A DNA stretch of 64,000 nt from contig JACPQD010000098.1 in NCBI GenBank assembly GCA_016190665.1, forward strand, positions 1-64,000, in the 5' to 3' direction. The notes beneath the pieces were generated by a model. The model searched no databases, had not been told where the DNA came from, and saw nothing but the letters and a program-made list of their open reading frames with translations. How positions within the stretch are numbered: the stretch's first letter is position 1; every line of letters begins with the position of its first letter. This DNA is from Chloroflexota bacterium. Lineage in GTDB: Bacteria; Chloroflexota; Dehalococcoidia; JACPQD01. Shown here piece after piece: positions 44,937 through 52,825 of the stretch. The position numbers were made by a program, and so were the translations under genes.

Positions 44937-47603
44937 ATGACGGTTGTCTCAGAGAAGCGTGACGAAATGCCCCGGGCTTACGACCCCAGCCAGGTGGAAC
45001 AGAGGCTCTACGACTTCTGGCTGGCCCAGGGCTGCTTTACACCGAAGATAGACCCCGGCAAGAAGCCTTTCGTCATCATCATGCCGCCGCCCAACATTAC
45101 CGGGCAACTCCACCTGGGCCACGCTCTCACTGCCACGCTCGAAGATATCATGATCCGCTGGCATCGCATGTTGGGCGAACCCACGCTCTGGCTCCCTGGC
45201 ACGGACCATGCCTCCATCGCCACCCAGTTCGTCGTCGAGCAGATGCTCGCCGCCGAGGGCCTAACCCGGTTCGATCTGGGGCGTGAGCGGTTCCTGGAAC
45301 GCACGTGGGATTGGGCCAACAAATACCGGCACCGCATCACGGAGCAGCACAAGCGCCTTGGGGTCTCATGCGACTGGAGCCGTGAACGCTTCACCATGGA
45401 CCCGGTACCCAGCCGCGCCGTCCGGACCACATTCCTGCGCCTGTACAATAAGGGCCTCATTTATCGCGGCGAGCGTATCATCAACTGGTGCCCACGCTGC
45501 TGCACCGCTTTGTCCGATCTTGAAGTCGAGCACGAAGAGTTGCACAGCCACCTGTGGTATGTCCGCTACCCTCTTTCCGAAAACGGGACGCCCGCAGCCT
45601 TCATAACGGTGGCGACTACTCGGCCAGAGACCATTCTGGGTGACACTGCCGTCGCCGTCAACCCTGGCGACGAGCGCTTCCAAGGGCTTGTCGGCCGAAA
45701 GGCGATCCTGCCCGCCGTGAACCGGGAGATTCCTATCATCGCTGACGAAGCGGTGGACCCCGCCTTTGGCGCCGGCGCCGTGAAGATCACCCCCTCCCAC
45801 GACCCGGTGGACTTCGAGGTGGCCCAGCGGCACAACCTTCCCTTCATCAATATTCTGAATCCCGACGGCACCATGAATGAGAACGCCGGTCCGTACGTCG
45901 GCATGGAGCGCTTCCAGTGCCGCAAGGCGATCCTCGCGGACCTGGAGCGCGATGGGCTTCTGGTGAAGACAGACGATTACGTGCACTCCGTAGGGCACTG
46001 CCAACGCTGCGGCACCATCGTGGAGCCCCTGGTGAGCAAACAATGGTTCGTGAAAATCACGCCGCTGGCTATTCCAGCCATCGACGCAGTAATCGATGGC
46101 CGCATCCGCTTTGTTCCGGAGCGCTTCACCAAGGTCTACCTCAACTGGATGGAGAACATTCGCGATTGGTGCATCAGCCGCCAGTTGTGGTGGGGACACC
46201 GAATTCCGGTATGGTACTGCGGCGACTGCGGAGAGCTTACCGTGGCCATCGAGGACCCCTCGGCCTGCGCCAGATGTGGTTCAATCAACATCTCTCAGGA
46301 CCCCGACGTGCTGGATACCTGGTTCAGCTCCGGCCTCTGGCCCCACTCCACCCTGGGCTGGCCGGACGACACCGAGGACCTGCGCTATTTCTACCCGACC
46401 AGCGTTATGGAGACAGCTTATGACATTCTCTTCTTCTGGGTGGCTCGGATGATAATGATGGGGCTGGAGAACACCGGCCGCATTCCCTTCCACACCGTAT
46501 ACCTCCACGGCCTGATTCGAGATGAGAAGGGCGAGAAAATGAGCAAGTCTCGAGGCAACGTGGTGGACCCGGTGGACCTCCAGGAGACCTACGGCACGGA
46601 CGCCCTCCGCTTCGCCCTGTCCACGGGAAGCACGCCGGGCAACGATATGAAATTGAGCCGCACCCGTCTGGAGGCAGGGCGCAACTTCGCCAATAAGCTC
46701 TGGAATGCCTCGCGCTTCATCATTTCTAACCTGGACGCGGCCGCTGGCCCGATATCGGAGACAGCCGGCAAGTTGAACGTCCAGGATGCCTGGATCATGA
46801 GCCGTCTGAATCACACCATCGCCGATGTAGACCGCCTGATGAAGGACTTCCAGTTCGGCGAGGCGGGCCGCCAGATCCATGATTTTCTCTGGGGCGAGTT
46901 CTGCGACTGGTACATCGAGATGGCCAAGATTCGGCTGCGGGCCCGGGACGAGGCGCCTTTGGCCGTCTTGTCTCGGGTGCTGGAGTCCTCTCTCCGCCTC
47001 CTCCATCCCTTCATGCCCTTCATCACGGAGGAGATATGGCAGAGCCTGGCGGAGCGCCTGGGAAGAAGGGAAGCCGCTACGCTGGCCCTGGCGCCGTACC
47101 CCGTGGCTGAGGAGGCCGCCTTCGACGACGGGGCGGAGCGGGAGATGCGACTCGTCATCGACATCGTCCGCGCCATCCGTAATGCGCGAGCGGAGTTCAA
47201 CATAGAGCCTGCGAAACCGGTGCAGGCCATCGTCGTCGCGAGCGAGGCAGCCCCGGGCATTTCCGCGCAGGCCGAGGCCATCGGCATTCTCGCAAGAGCC
47301 AAGCCGCTGGACATCCACTCTCGCCTCAGCGAGAAGCCGCCTCGCGCCTACTTCACTCTGGCAGGCACGGCGGAGGTGTATTTGCCGGTGGCCGGCCTGG
47401 TGGACATTGCGGCGGAACGGGAGCGGTTGGCCAAGGAGAGAGCGGAGCTTCTGGACACGATGGCCCGCCTCGATGCCAAGCTGGCCAACGAGTCCTTCAC
47501 CTCCAGAGCGCCCGCCCAGGTCGTGGAGAGGGAGCGCCAGCGCCTGGGGGAGCAACAGGAGAAGCTCTCCAAGCTGGGGCAGCGGCTGGCGCTCTTGGAA
47601 TGA
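44937..47603 (+). CDS. valS: Valine--tRNA ligase
   Basis: The product has 888 residues. The class I signature is PPPNITGQLHLGHAL (HIGH variant HLGH), the second signature EKMSKSRGNVVDP, and the editing domain is marked by TTRPETILGDTAVAVNP. A C-terminal coiled coil (ERERLAKERAELLDTMARL) contacts the tRNA, as in bacterial ValRS. ATG 44937 is taken; ATG 44967 (MPRAYDPSQ) would also work. No T-box structure was seen upstream. Its stop codon lies against element copy D. Confidence 0.97.
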   Translation: MTVVSEKRDEMPRAYDPSQVEQRLYDFWLAQGCFTPKIDPGKKPFVIIMPPPNITGQLHLGHALTATLEDIMIRWHRMLGEPTLWLPGTDHASIATQFVVEQMLAAEGLTRFDLGRERFLERTWDWANKYRHRITEQHKRLGVSCDWSRERFTMDPVPSRAVRTTFLRLYNKGLIYRGERIINWCPRCCTALSDLEVEHEELHSHLWYVRYPLSENGTPAAFITVATTRPETILGDTAVAVNPGDERFQGLVGRKAILPAVNREIPIIADEAVDPAFGAGAVKITPSHDPVDFEVAQRHNLPFINILNPDGTMNENAGPYVGMERFQCRKAILADLERDGLLVKTDDYVHSVGHCQRCGTIVEPLVSKQWFVKITPLAIPAIDAVIDGRIRFVPERFTKVYLNWMENIRDWCISRQLWWGHRIPVWYCGDCGELTVAIEDPSACARCGSINISQDPDVLDTWFSSGLWPHSTLGWPDDTEDLRYFYPTSVMETAYDILFFWVARMIMMGLENTGRIPFHTVYLHGLIRDEKGEKMSKSRGNVVDPVDLQETYGTDALRFALSTGSTPGNDMKLSRTRLEAGRNFANKLWNASRFIISNLDAAAGPISETAGKLNVQDAWIMSRLNHTIADVDRLMKDFQFGEAGRQIHDFLWGEFCDWYIEMAKIRLRARDEAPLAVLSRVLESSLRLLHPFMPFITEEIWQSLAERLGRREAATLALAPYPVAEEAAFDDGAEREMRLVIDIVRAIRNARAEFNIEPAKPVQAIVVASEAAPGISAQAEAIGILARAKPLDIHSRLSEKPPRAYFTLAGTAEVYLPVAGLVDIAAERERLAKERAELLDTMARLDAKLANESFTSRAPAQVVERERQRLGEQQEKLSKLGQRLALLE

Positions 47604-47706
47604 CGAATCGCCCATGCCGGTTCACACCGGCACGACCGGACATGAAAACCGCGTTTCTATACCGCGTACTTTAGTGCGCGGTATGTGTGAGGGCTCCCAT
47701 TTTCAG
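47604..47706. repeat. Palindromic MITE-like element, shortened copy D
   Basis: In the orientation of copy B: ATGCCGGTTCACACCGGC hairpin, then CATGAAAAC, only one of the two internal hairpins (TACCGCGTAC..GTGCGCGGTA), TGTGTGAGG and CCCATTTTCA. One hairpin is missing as compared with copies B and C. It begins at the valS stop codon. Confidence 0.8.
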
Positions 47707-47712
47707 AGCAGA

Positions 47713-47794
47713 TGAATGCGGAATGCTGAATGCCACAAAGTCCACCTGTTCCACCCAGTCCCTGCTGAAAGCTGACCGCTGACGGCTGAAAGCT
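47713..47794. repeat. Heptanucleotide tracts TGAATGC and GCTGAnn
   Basis: TGAATGC GGAATGC TGAATGC (47713-47733) and GCTGAAA GCTGACC GCTGACG GCTGAAA GCT (47764-47794). The second tract ends 5 bases before the ATG of the next gene, exactly where a ribosome site would be. Confidence 0.87.
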
Positions 47795-47799
47795 ACCAC

Positions 47800-49179
47800 A
47801 TGCTCGAAAAACGCGTCCTGGACAAGCTCGCCACCATAGTAGGCAAGGGAAACGTCTTCACTCTTCCGGAAGACCTGGTCTGTTACTCTTACGACGCTAC
47901 CCCGACGCCCCACTCCCCCGACGCCGTAGCCTTGCCCGATTCGGCGCAGCGGATATCGGCCATTCTGAAGCTGGCAAACGAGAAGAAGATACCCGTTGTG
48001 CCCAGAGGCGCGGGCACCAACCTCAGTGGGGGCACCATCCCCATCCAGGGCGGAATCGTCCTCCCGCTCACACGCATGAACAGGATCCTGGAACTCGACG
48101 AGGACAACCTGACGGCGACTGTCCAGCCGGGACTCGTGCTCGCGGACTTCCAGCGAGAGGTCGAAGGCCGGGGCCTCTTCTACCCCCCGGACCCGGGCAG
48201 CCTCAATGTCGCCACCATGGGAGGCACCGTGTCGGAGGATGCCGGCGGCCCCCGGGGCGCTAAGTATGGCACCACCAAAGACTACGTGAAAGGCCTTCAG
48301 GTGGTCTTGCCCACCGGGGAGATCATCCGCACCGGCGGCAAGACGATAAAGAACGTCAGCGGCTATGACTTGACTCACCTTCTGGTGGGAGCCGAGGGTA
48401 CTCTGGGAGTGATTACCGAAATCACGGTGCGGCTCCTGCCCTTGCCTGAAGCCAAGCTGACCTGCCTCGCCATCTTCAACACCATCGACGAGGCCGCAGA
48501 GGCAGTCTCCGCCATCGTGCGCAACCGGATCGTCCCCGCCTCCCTGGAACTGATGGACGATGTGACCATTTCCTATGTGGAGGCCTACAAGCCGGTGGGG
48601 CTGCCGCGCGATGCGGGTGCTTGTCTGCTGATCGATGTGGACGGCAGCGCCGTGGACGTGCCCATCTTGTTGGAGAAGGTGAGCGCCCTGTGCCGGCAGC
48701 AAGGCGCCCGGGAGGTCAGAGTAGCCAAGACCAAAGAGGAGAGCGACGCGCTTTGGGCGGCGCGCCGCATCCGCTTTGCGGCGCTCGCCCGAGCCCGTCC
48801 CACCATCATCACCGAGGATGCCACGGTGCCCCGTCCTCTTCTGCCCAAGGCGATCCGCGCCTTCAAGGAGGCGGCTCGCGAATACAACGTTCAGGTCGGT
48901 TTCGTCGCCCATGCCGGCGATGGGAATATCCATCCTGGCATCATGTGCGATGCCCGGGACGCCGAAGAGATGGGCCGCGTTCAGCTCTTTATCCAGAAGG
49001 TCTTCAAAACCGCTTTGGAGCTAAAGGGCACCCTCAGCGGCGAGCACGGCATCGGCCTGCTGAAGTCGTCGTTCCTTCCCTGGCAACACGGCGACGAAGC
49101 CGTGGAGGCCATGCGCCGCATTAAGCGAGCCCTCGACCCAAACGACATCTTAAACCCAGGCAAGATTTTCCCAGGCTAG
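47800..49179 (+). CDS. FAD-binding oxidase, glycolate oxidase GlcD-like
   Basis: The product has 459 residues. The PCMH-type FAD domain is shown by VVPRGAGTNLSGGTIPIQGGIVL and the segments NVATMGGTVSEDAGGPRGAKYGTT and GAEGTLGVITEITVRLLP. The C-terminal domain has FVAHAGDGNIHPGIMCD and SGEHGIGLLK, typical of GlcD/lactate dehydrogenases. It likely oxidises a 2-hydroxy acid such as glycolate or D-lactate. Neither GlcE nor GlcF is adjacent, so the electron acceptor is unknown. Its ATG at 47800 directly follows a heptad tract with no clear ribosome site. Confidence 0.92.
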   Translation: MLEKRVLDKLATIVGKGNVFTLPEDLVCYSYDATPTPHSPDAVALPDSAQRISAILKLANEKKIPVVPRGAGTNLSGGTIPIQGGIVLPLTRMNRILELDEDNLTATVQPGLVLADFQREVEGRGLFYPPDPGSLNVATMGGTVSEDAGGPRGAKYGTTKDYVKGLQVVLPTGEIIRTGGKTIKNVSGYDLTHLLVGAEGTLGVITEITVRLLPLPEAKLTCLAIFNTIDEAAEAVSAIVRNRIVPASLELMDDVTISYVEAYKPVGLPRDAGACLLIDVDGSAVDVPILLEKVSALCRQQGAREVRVAKTKEESDALWAARRIRFAALARARPTIITEDATVPRPLLPKAIRAFKEAAREYNVQVGFVAHAGDGNIHPGIMCDARDAEEMGRVQLFIQKVFKTALELKGTLSGEHGIGLLKSSFLPWQHGDEAVEAMRRIKRALDPNDILNPGKIFPG

Positions 49180-49241
49180 GACAGGTCGTCTGACAAAACC
49201 AGCAATGGCGTAGGGGGGTGTCCACCAGACCGCCGTGTCTA

Positions 49242-49724
49242 TCAGTGTTGATCCGTGGTTCCATGCCCTTTCAATCGCGAATCCAAACTGAGGAACTCAC
49301 CCCGATGAAGGAGCACCTGGACCGCCATGAGCAGCATGGCCGCGTCTATCAAAAGAGCATTCCCCGTGGTGATGACCGCGATGTCGCCAAAGCATTCACA
49401 TTCAAGTTCAGAGGTGCCACCGAGGATGCTCGAAACGTTAACGGCCATAAAGCCGAAAACGAGGAGAAGAGCGCCAACGGAGGCGGGCCGCTGAAAAAGC
49501 CCGGCTACGAATAACGCCCCCAGTAACGTCTCCAGGGGAGGCAGAGCCCAGGCGCTGGCCTCGCTTAACGGCTCCGGCACAATCCCGGCGATGCCGAGTC
49601 TCGCCGCCACATCGACCAGGCCACCCTGGCGGAGCAGTTTCCCGGCCCCAGCGGCTATGAGAATGGCTCCCAGCACCAGGCGAAAAAGGAAGGCGAGATA
49701 CCGGCTCCCCAACATAGCAAACAT
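49242..49724 (-). CDS. MauE/DoxX-like membrane protein
   Basis: The product has 160 residues and four membrane helices: YLAFLFRLVLGAILIAAGAGKLL, LPPLETLLGALFVAGLF, VGALLLVFGFMAVNVSSIL and LLIDAAMLLMAVQVLL. A periplasmic ECECFGD motif carries two Cys, as in MauE-type proteins that act with disulfide systems. Its ATG lies only 9 bases from a good -10, so the message is nearly leaderless. It converges with the GlcD-like gene; 62 bases separate them. Confidence 0.82.
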   Translation of the reverse strand: MFAMLGSRYLAFLFRLVLGAILIAAGAGKLLRQGGLVDVAARLGIAGIVPEPLSEASAWALPPLETLLGALFVAGLFQRPASVGALLLVFGFMAVNVSSILGGTSELECECFGDIAVITTGNALLIDAAMLLMAVQVLLHRGEFLSLDSRLKGHGTTDQH

Positions 49725-49733
49725 GGTAGTACT

Positions 49734-49762
49734 ATGATATGCTACTATCGCCGCCGGTTCAA
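49734..49762 (-). promoter_or_regulatory. Promoter of the MauE-like gene, near-leaderless
   Basis: On the minus strand TTGAAC (49762-49757), 17 bases, TATCAT (49739-49734). Only 9 bases separate the -10 from ATG 49724, so transcription should start at or beside the start codon. An imperfect palindrome GTAGTA..TACTAT (49725-49748) overlaps the -10. Confidence 0.7.
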
Positions 49763-49812
49763 TACAGTATCACATTCCTGAGAATCAAGTGGAAGAAATG
49801 TGTGGAAAGTGG

Positions 49813-49818
49813 TATAAT
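49813..49818 (+). promoter_or_regulatory. Extended -10 of the response regulator gene
   Basis: TGGTATAAT contains a perfect TATAAT with an upstream TG-type extension (TGG instead of TGN). TGGAAG lies 17 bases upstream as a weak -35. The response regulator starts about 140 bases downstream. Confidence 0.55.
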
Positions 49819-49960
49819 CCGTGTGTATTGCTAGAATGCTGGGCTGTTGGCCTTTACACGTCGGGCAAGACGGCATACAATAAGGTAGCCTGTTATCCAA
49901 ATGCTAGTGGTGCACTGGCAGCGGCAAGGTAGCGCGTGGCGCGCCAAGGGAGGCGAAACA

Positions 49961-50689
49961 ATGCCTGGAGACAAGATTCTGGTGGTCGATGACGAGCCCT
50001 CCGTTACCGGGCTGATGAAAGAGGTATTGGAGGAAGCCGGGTATACCGTCTTCGCTGCATTGGATGGGCTGGCAGGTCTAAGGATTTTTTTTCAGCACCA
50101 GCCCGACGCAGCCATCGTCGACATCATGATGCCTCGTATGGACGGGTGGGAGCTGTGCAGCCGCATCCGCGAAGTCTCTGAAATGCCCATCATAATCCTT
50201 AGCGCTCGAAGCCAGGAAATGGACAAGGTAAGAGGGCTGGCGCTGGGAGCCGATGACTACCTGACAAAGCCGGTAGGCAACAAGGAACTGGTCGCGAGGG
50301 TGGAATCGGCGCTCCGTCGCGCGCGCATGCCCAATGTAGCTGAGCAGCGCCTCATTCACTCCGACGGCGCCATCACCATCGATTTCTCAAAACGCGAGGC
50401 CCATGTCCGAGGGAAACGCATCACCCTCACTCCCCTGGAGTATAAGCTCCTCTGTTGCCTGGTGCGCAATCCCGAACAGGCGCTAACCCTGGACGAGCTC
50501 CTGAACAAGGTCTGGGGACCGGAATACGATTCTCCGGAGATCATCAAATGGCACATAGGGCATCTGCGTCAGAAGATAGAGGAGGATGCGTCAAACCCCA
50601 AACTCATCGTTACTGTGCGGGGTGTGGGTTATCGCTACCAGAGCCCGGCGCCGGGCGTTTCTACGGTGGGCCACAATCAAGTGGTCTGA
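49961..50689 (+). CDS. OmpR/PhoB-type response regulator
   Basis: The product has 242 residues from ATG 49961, with GGGAGG 8 bases upstream. The receiver domain has VVDDEPS, the phosphoacceptor Asp in AIVDIMMPRMDGWEL and LTKPVG with the conserved Lys. The C-terminal winged helix reads ITLTPLEYKLLCCLVRNPEQALTLDELL and ends VRGVGYRYQSP. It converges with a histidine kinase gene, overlapping it by 13 bases at the 3' ends; the two are likely partners. Targets are unknown. Confidence 0.95.
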   Translation: MPGDKILVVDDEPSVTGLMKEVLEEAGYTVFAALDGLAGLRIFFQHQPDAAIVDIMMPRMDGWELCSRIREVSEMPIIILSARSQEMDKVRGLALGADDYLTKPVGNKELVARVESALRRARMPNVAEQRLIHSDGAITIDFSKREAHVRGKRITLTPLEYKLLCCLVRNPEQALTLDELLNKVWGPEYDSPEIIKWHIGHLRQKIEEDASNPKLIVTVRGVGYRYQSPAPGVSTVGHNQVV

Positions 50690-52800
50690 GGTTCGTCCGA
50701 GGTGACTGGCAACAATACGGTGAAGGTGCTCCCCTTGCCGGGCTCCGTCTCCACCTGTATCCGGCCACGGTGCTGCTGAATAATCTGCTGACTTACGTAT
50801 AGTCCCAGGCCTGTCCCCTTGCCCACTTCCTTCGTGGTGAAAAAGGGGTCGAAGAGGCGGTTCACCACTTCTGGCGTCATGCCTCCCCCGGTATCATTGA
50901 AATCCAGGGCCACGCACCCGTTGACAACAGCCGTCTTGAGCTTAATAGTACCCCCTCCGGCCATGGCATCGTGAGCATTCAATATGAGATTCATGAAGAC
51001 CTGCTGAAGCTTGTTTGGCACCCCCGGTACCAGGGGGAGATTCTTGCTGTAGTCCCTGACGACCTCGATCTTGGCGCGCCTTAAGTTGGGGCCCACCAGC
51101 TTGACAGCTACGTCCAGTGCCTTGTTCAAGTCCACTTCTTCAAAGGCGCTGTTGTCTCGAGAAAAACTCAACAAGTCCTGCGTTATGGTGCTGATCCTCT
51201 TGGCCATGTCGTAGATGACCTGGACATGCTCCTGCGCCTTCTTCGATTTCAGGTGTTTCTCCGGCTGGTCCAGGAGCAACTCTGCCCGGCCCGATATGGC
51301 GAAAATCGGGTTATTCACCTCGTGGGCTACGCCGGCGGCCAAGGTGCCAACAGAGGCCAGTTTGGCAGACTCTATTAGCTGCGCCTCCTTCAGTCGCAGT
51401 TCCTCAAGATTCATCTTCAGCTCCTGGTAGAGCCGGGCATTCTCCATACTGGTCGCGGCCTGGTAAGCCACAGTCTGGAGCGCAGAAACGTCTTCCTGGC
51501 TATAAGGCTCTCCAGATTCTTTCCTGCCCACGACCAGCAGCCCGGTGAGCGCTTTGTTAGATTTCAATGGTACATGCAACTCGCCCCCGGCGCGGAGCCA
51601 GATGTCCCTATCGATCGCGGGAACTGCCTGCCACTGGGGACAGGAATACAGCTCATCGGCAGAAAAGGCCCTATCCTGGCGTTGAATCCAGGGCAGCAGC
51701 GGGCTTCGCCGCGGTACTGCTATGTCGGAGACCTCCGGGGTCCCCCGATATTTGGTGACCACAAAATCACCGCCGCGCATCGAAGGCTGCAGCAACGCCA
51801 CAAGCTTAACCTGCATTGCCAGCGAAACCAAGCCCACCAGCGACGAGGCCAGATGATCGAGATCGATGATATCCTTCGTTTCCCTGCCGAAGCGCTCGAG
51901 GGCCCTCAAGTGGTCGTACCGCCCGCGATAGAACCAGCGGTCTACTGTTTTCTGGACCCCGCGCACCACAGGTTGCAGCAGCATGGCCACCGAAACCATT
52001 GCCAGAACATTAACCAGGGCGGAATAGGCAGTGCCCAGGTTAAAGAGATAATTGAACAGGAAGACGACCCCCACGTAAACGCCGCCCAGAAGCGCGCTCA
52101 ATAACGAGTAGGCCACGCCCTTGCGTATCGCGATGCGGATATCCAGCAGCTTGTGGCGCAGGATCGCGACCGTGGTAAAGAGGCTGAACATAATGTTGCC
52201 CACAATCCCCAGGGGATATATGGGAACACCCAGCACCGGCAAATAGTCCGTGGTCGCGCCCAGCACCGAGCTCAAAACACCCACGACCACGTAGCCGTAT
52301 CGATTTCTGAATTCGTGCGACGTCGTCTCGCGATAGGCGACAATCAGATTCACAAAACCCAGGAAAAGCACCACATACACGTAGATCAGAAATCCCGGGA
52401 ACAGCGGGCCCAGGGTTGGCGCATAGCCATAGAACCGCTTGTGCATCTCCTTGACCACCAGCCCGCTCAAGACCAGTGGTATTATCAGCACAAAGAGGAG
52501 GTAGGCTGCCGGCAGCACACCCCTCCTGGCGCGACTCTGCGTGATCAGGAAAGTGGAGTGGAAGAAGAAGAGTGAGCACGCAGCCAGACTGACGAAGAGC
52601 CCAAGCTCCCAGACATAGGCTTCCTCCAGACTCGGACTGGACCTCATCTTGTAAATGGTAAGCCCCCAGAAGCTCATGCTGAGGAGAAAGAGGCTGAAAA
52701 TCCGATGAAGGGGGTTCTTGTGGTTGCCTCGCAGCACCAGAGGAATAAGGCCGAGGTTGAAACCGAAGGCCAATACCGGCAAGATGAGATAGAAGTTCAC
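50677..52800 (-). CDS. Histidine kinase with N-terminal seven-helix sensor and GAF domain
   Basis: The product has 707 residues. Seven to eight membrane helices occupy about 1-275, like the 7TM histidine-kinase sensor. A GAF-type region (about 300-460) follows, then HisKA with the phosphorylated His in GVAHEVNNPIFAISGRAE, and the ATPase with NLILNAHDAMAGG, FNDTGGGM and KGTGLGLYVSQQI. The kinase probably senses a hydrophobic or envelope signal and phosphorylates the regulator at 49961. It follows the GH3-like gene by 25 bases on the same strand. Confidence 0.92.
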   Translation of the reverse strand: MNFYLILPVLAFGFNLGLIPLVLRGNHKNPLHRIFSLFLLSMSFWGLTIYKMRSSPSLEEAYVWELGLFVSLAACSLFFFHSTFLITQSRARRGVLPAAYLLFVLIIPLVLSGLVVKEMHKRFYGYAPTLGPLFPGFLIYVYVVLFLGFVNLIVAYRETTSHEFRNRYGYVVVGVLSSVLGATTDYLPVLGVPIYPLGIVGNIMFSLFTTVAILRHKLLDIRIAIRKGVAYSLLSALLGGVYVGVVFLFNYLFNLGTAYSALVNVLAMVSVAMLLQPVVRGVQKTVDRWFYRGRYDHLRALERFGRETKDIIDLDHLASSLVGLVSLAMQVKLVALLQPSMRGGDFVVTKYRGTPEVSDIAVPRRSPLLPWIQRQDRAFSADELYSCPQWQAVPAIDRDIWLRAGGELHVPLKSNKALTGLLVVGRKESGEPYSQEDVSALQTVAYQAATSMENARLYQELKMNLEELRLKEAQLIESAKLASVGTLAAGVAHEVNNPIFAISGRAELLLDQPEKHLKSKKAQEHVQVIYDMAKRISTITQDLLSFSRDNSAFEEVDLNKALDVAVKLVGPNLRRAKIEVVRDYSKNLPLVPGVPNKLQQVFMNLILNAHDAMAGGGTIKLKTAVVNGCVALDFNDTGGGMTPEVVNRLFDPFFTTKEVGKGTGLGLYVSQQIIQQHRGRIQVETEPGKGSTFTVLLPVTSDEPQTT

Positions 52801-52825
52801 CTTTGCTCCTCTGAGCTAGGAGTTC

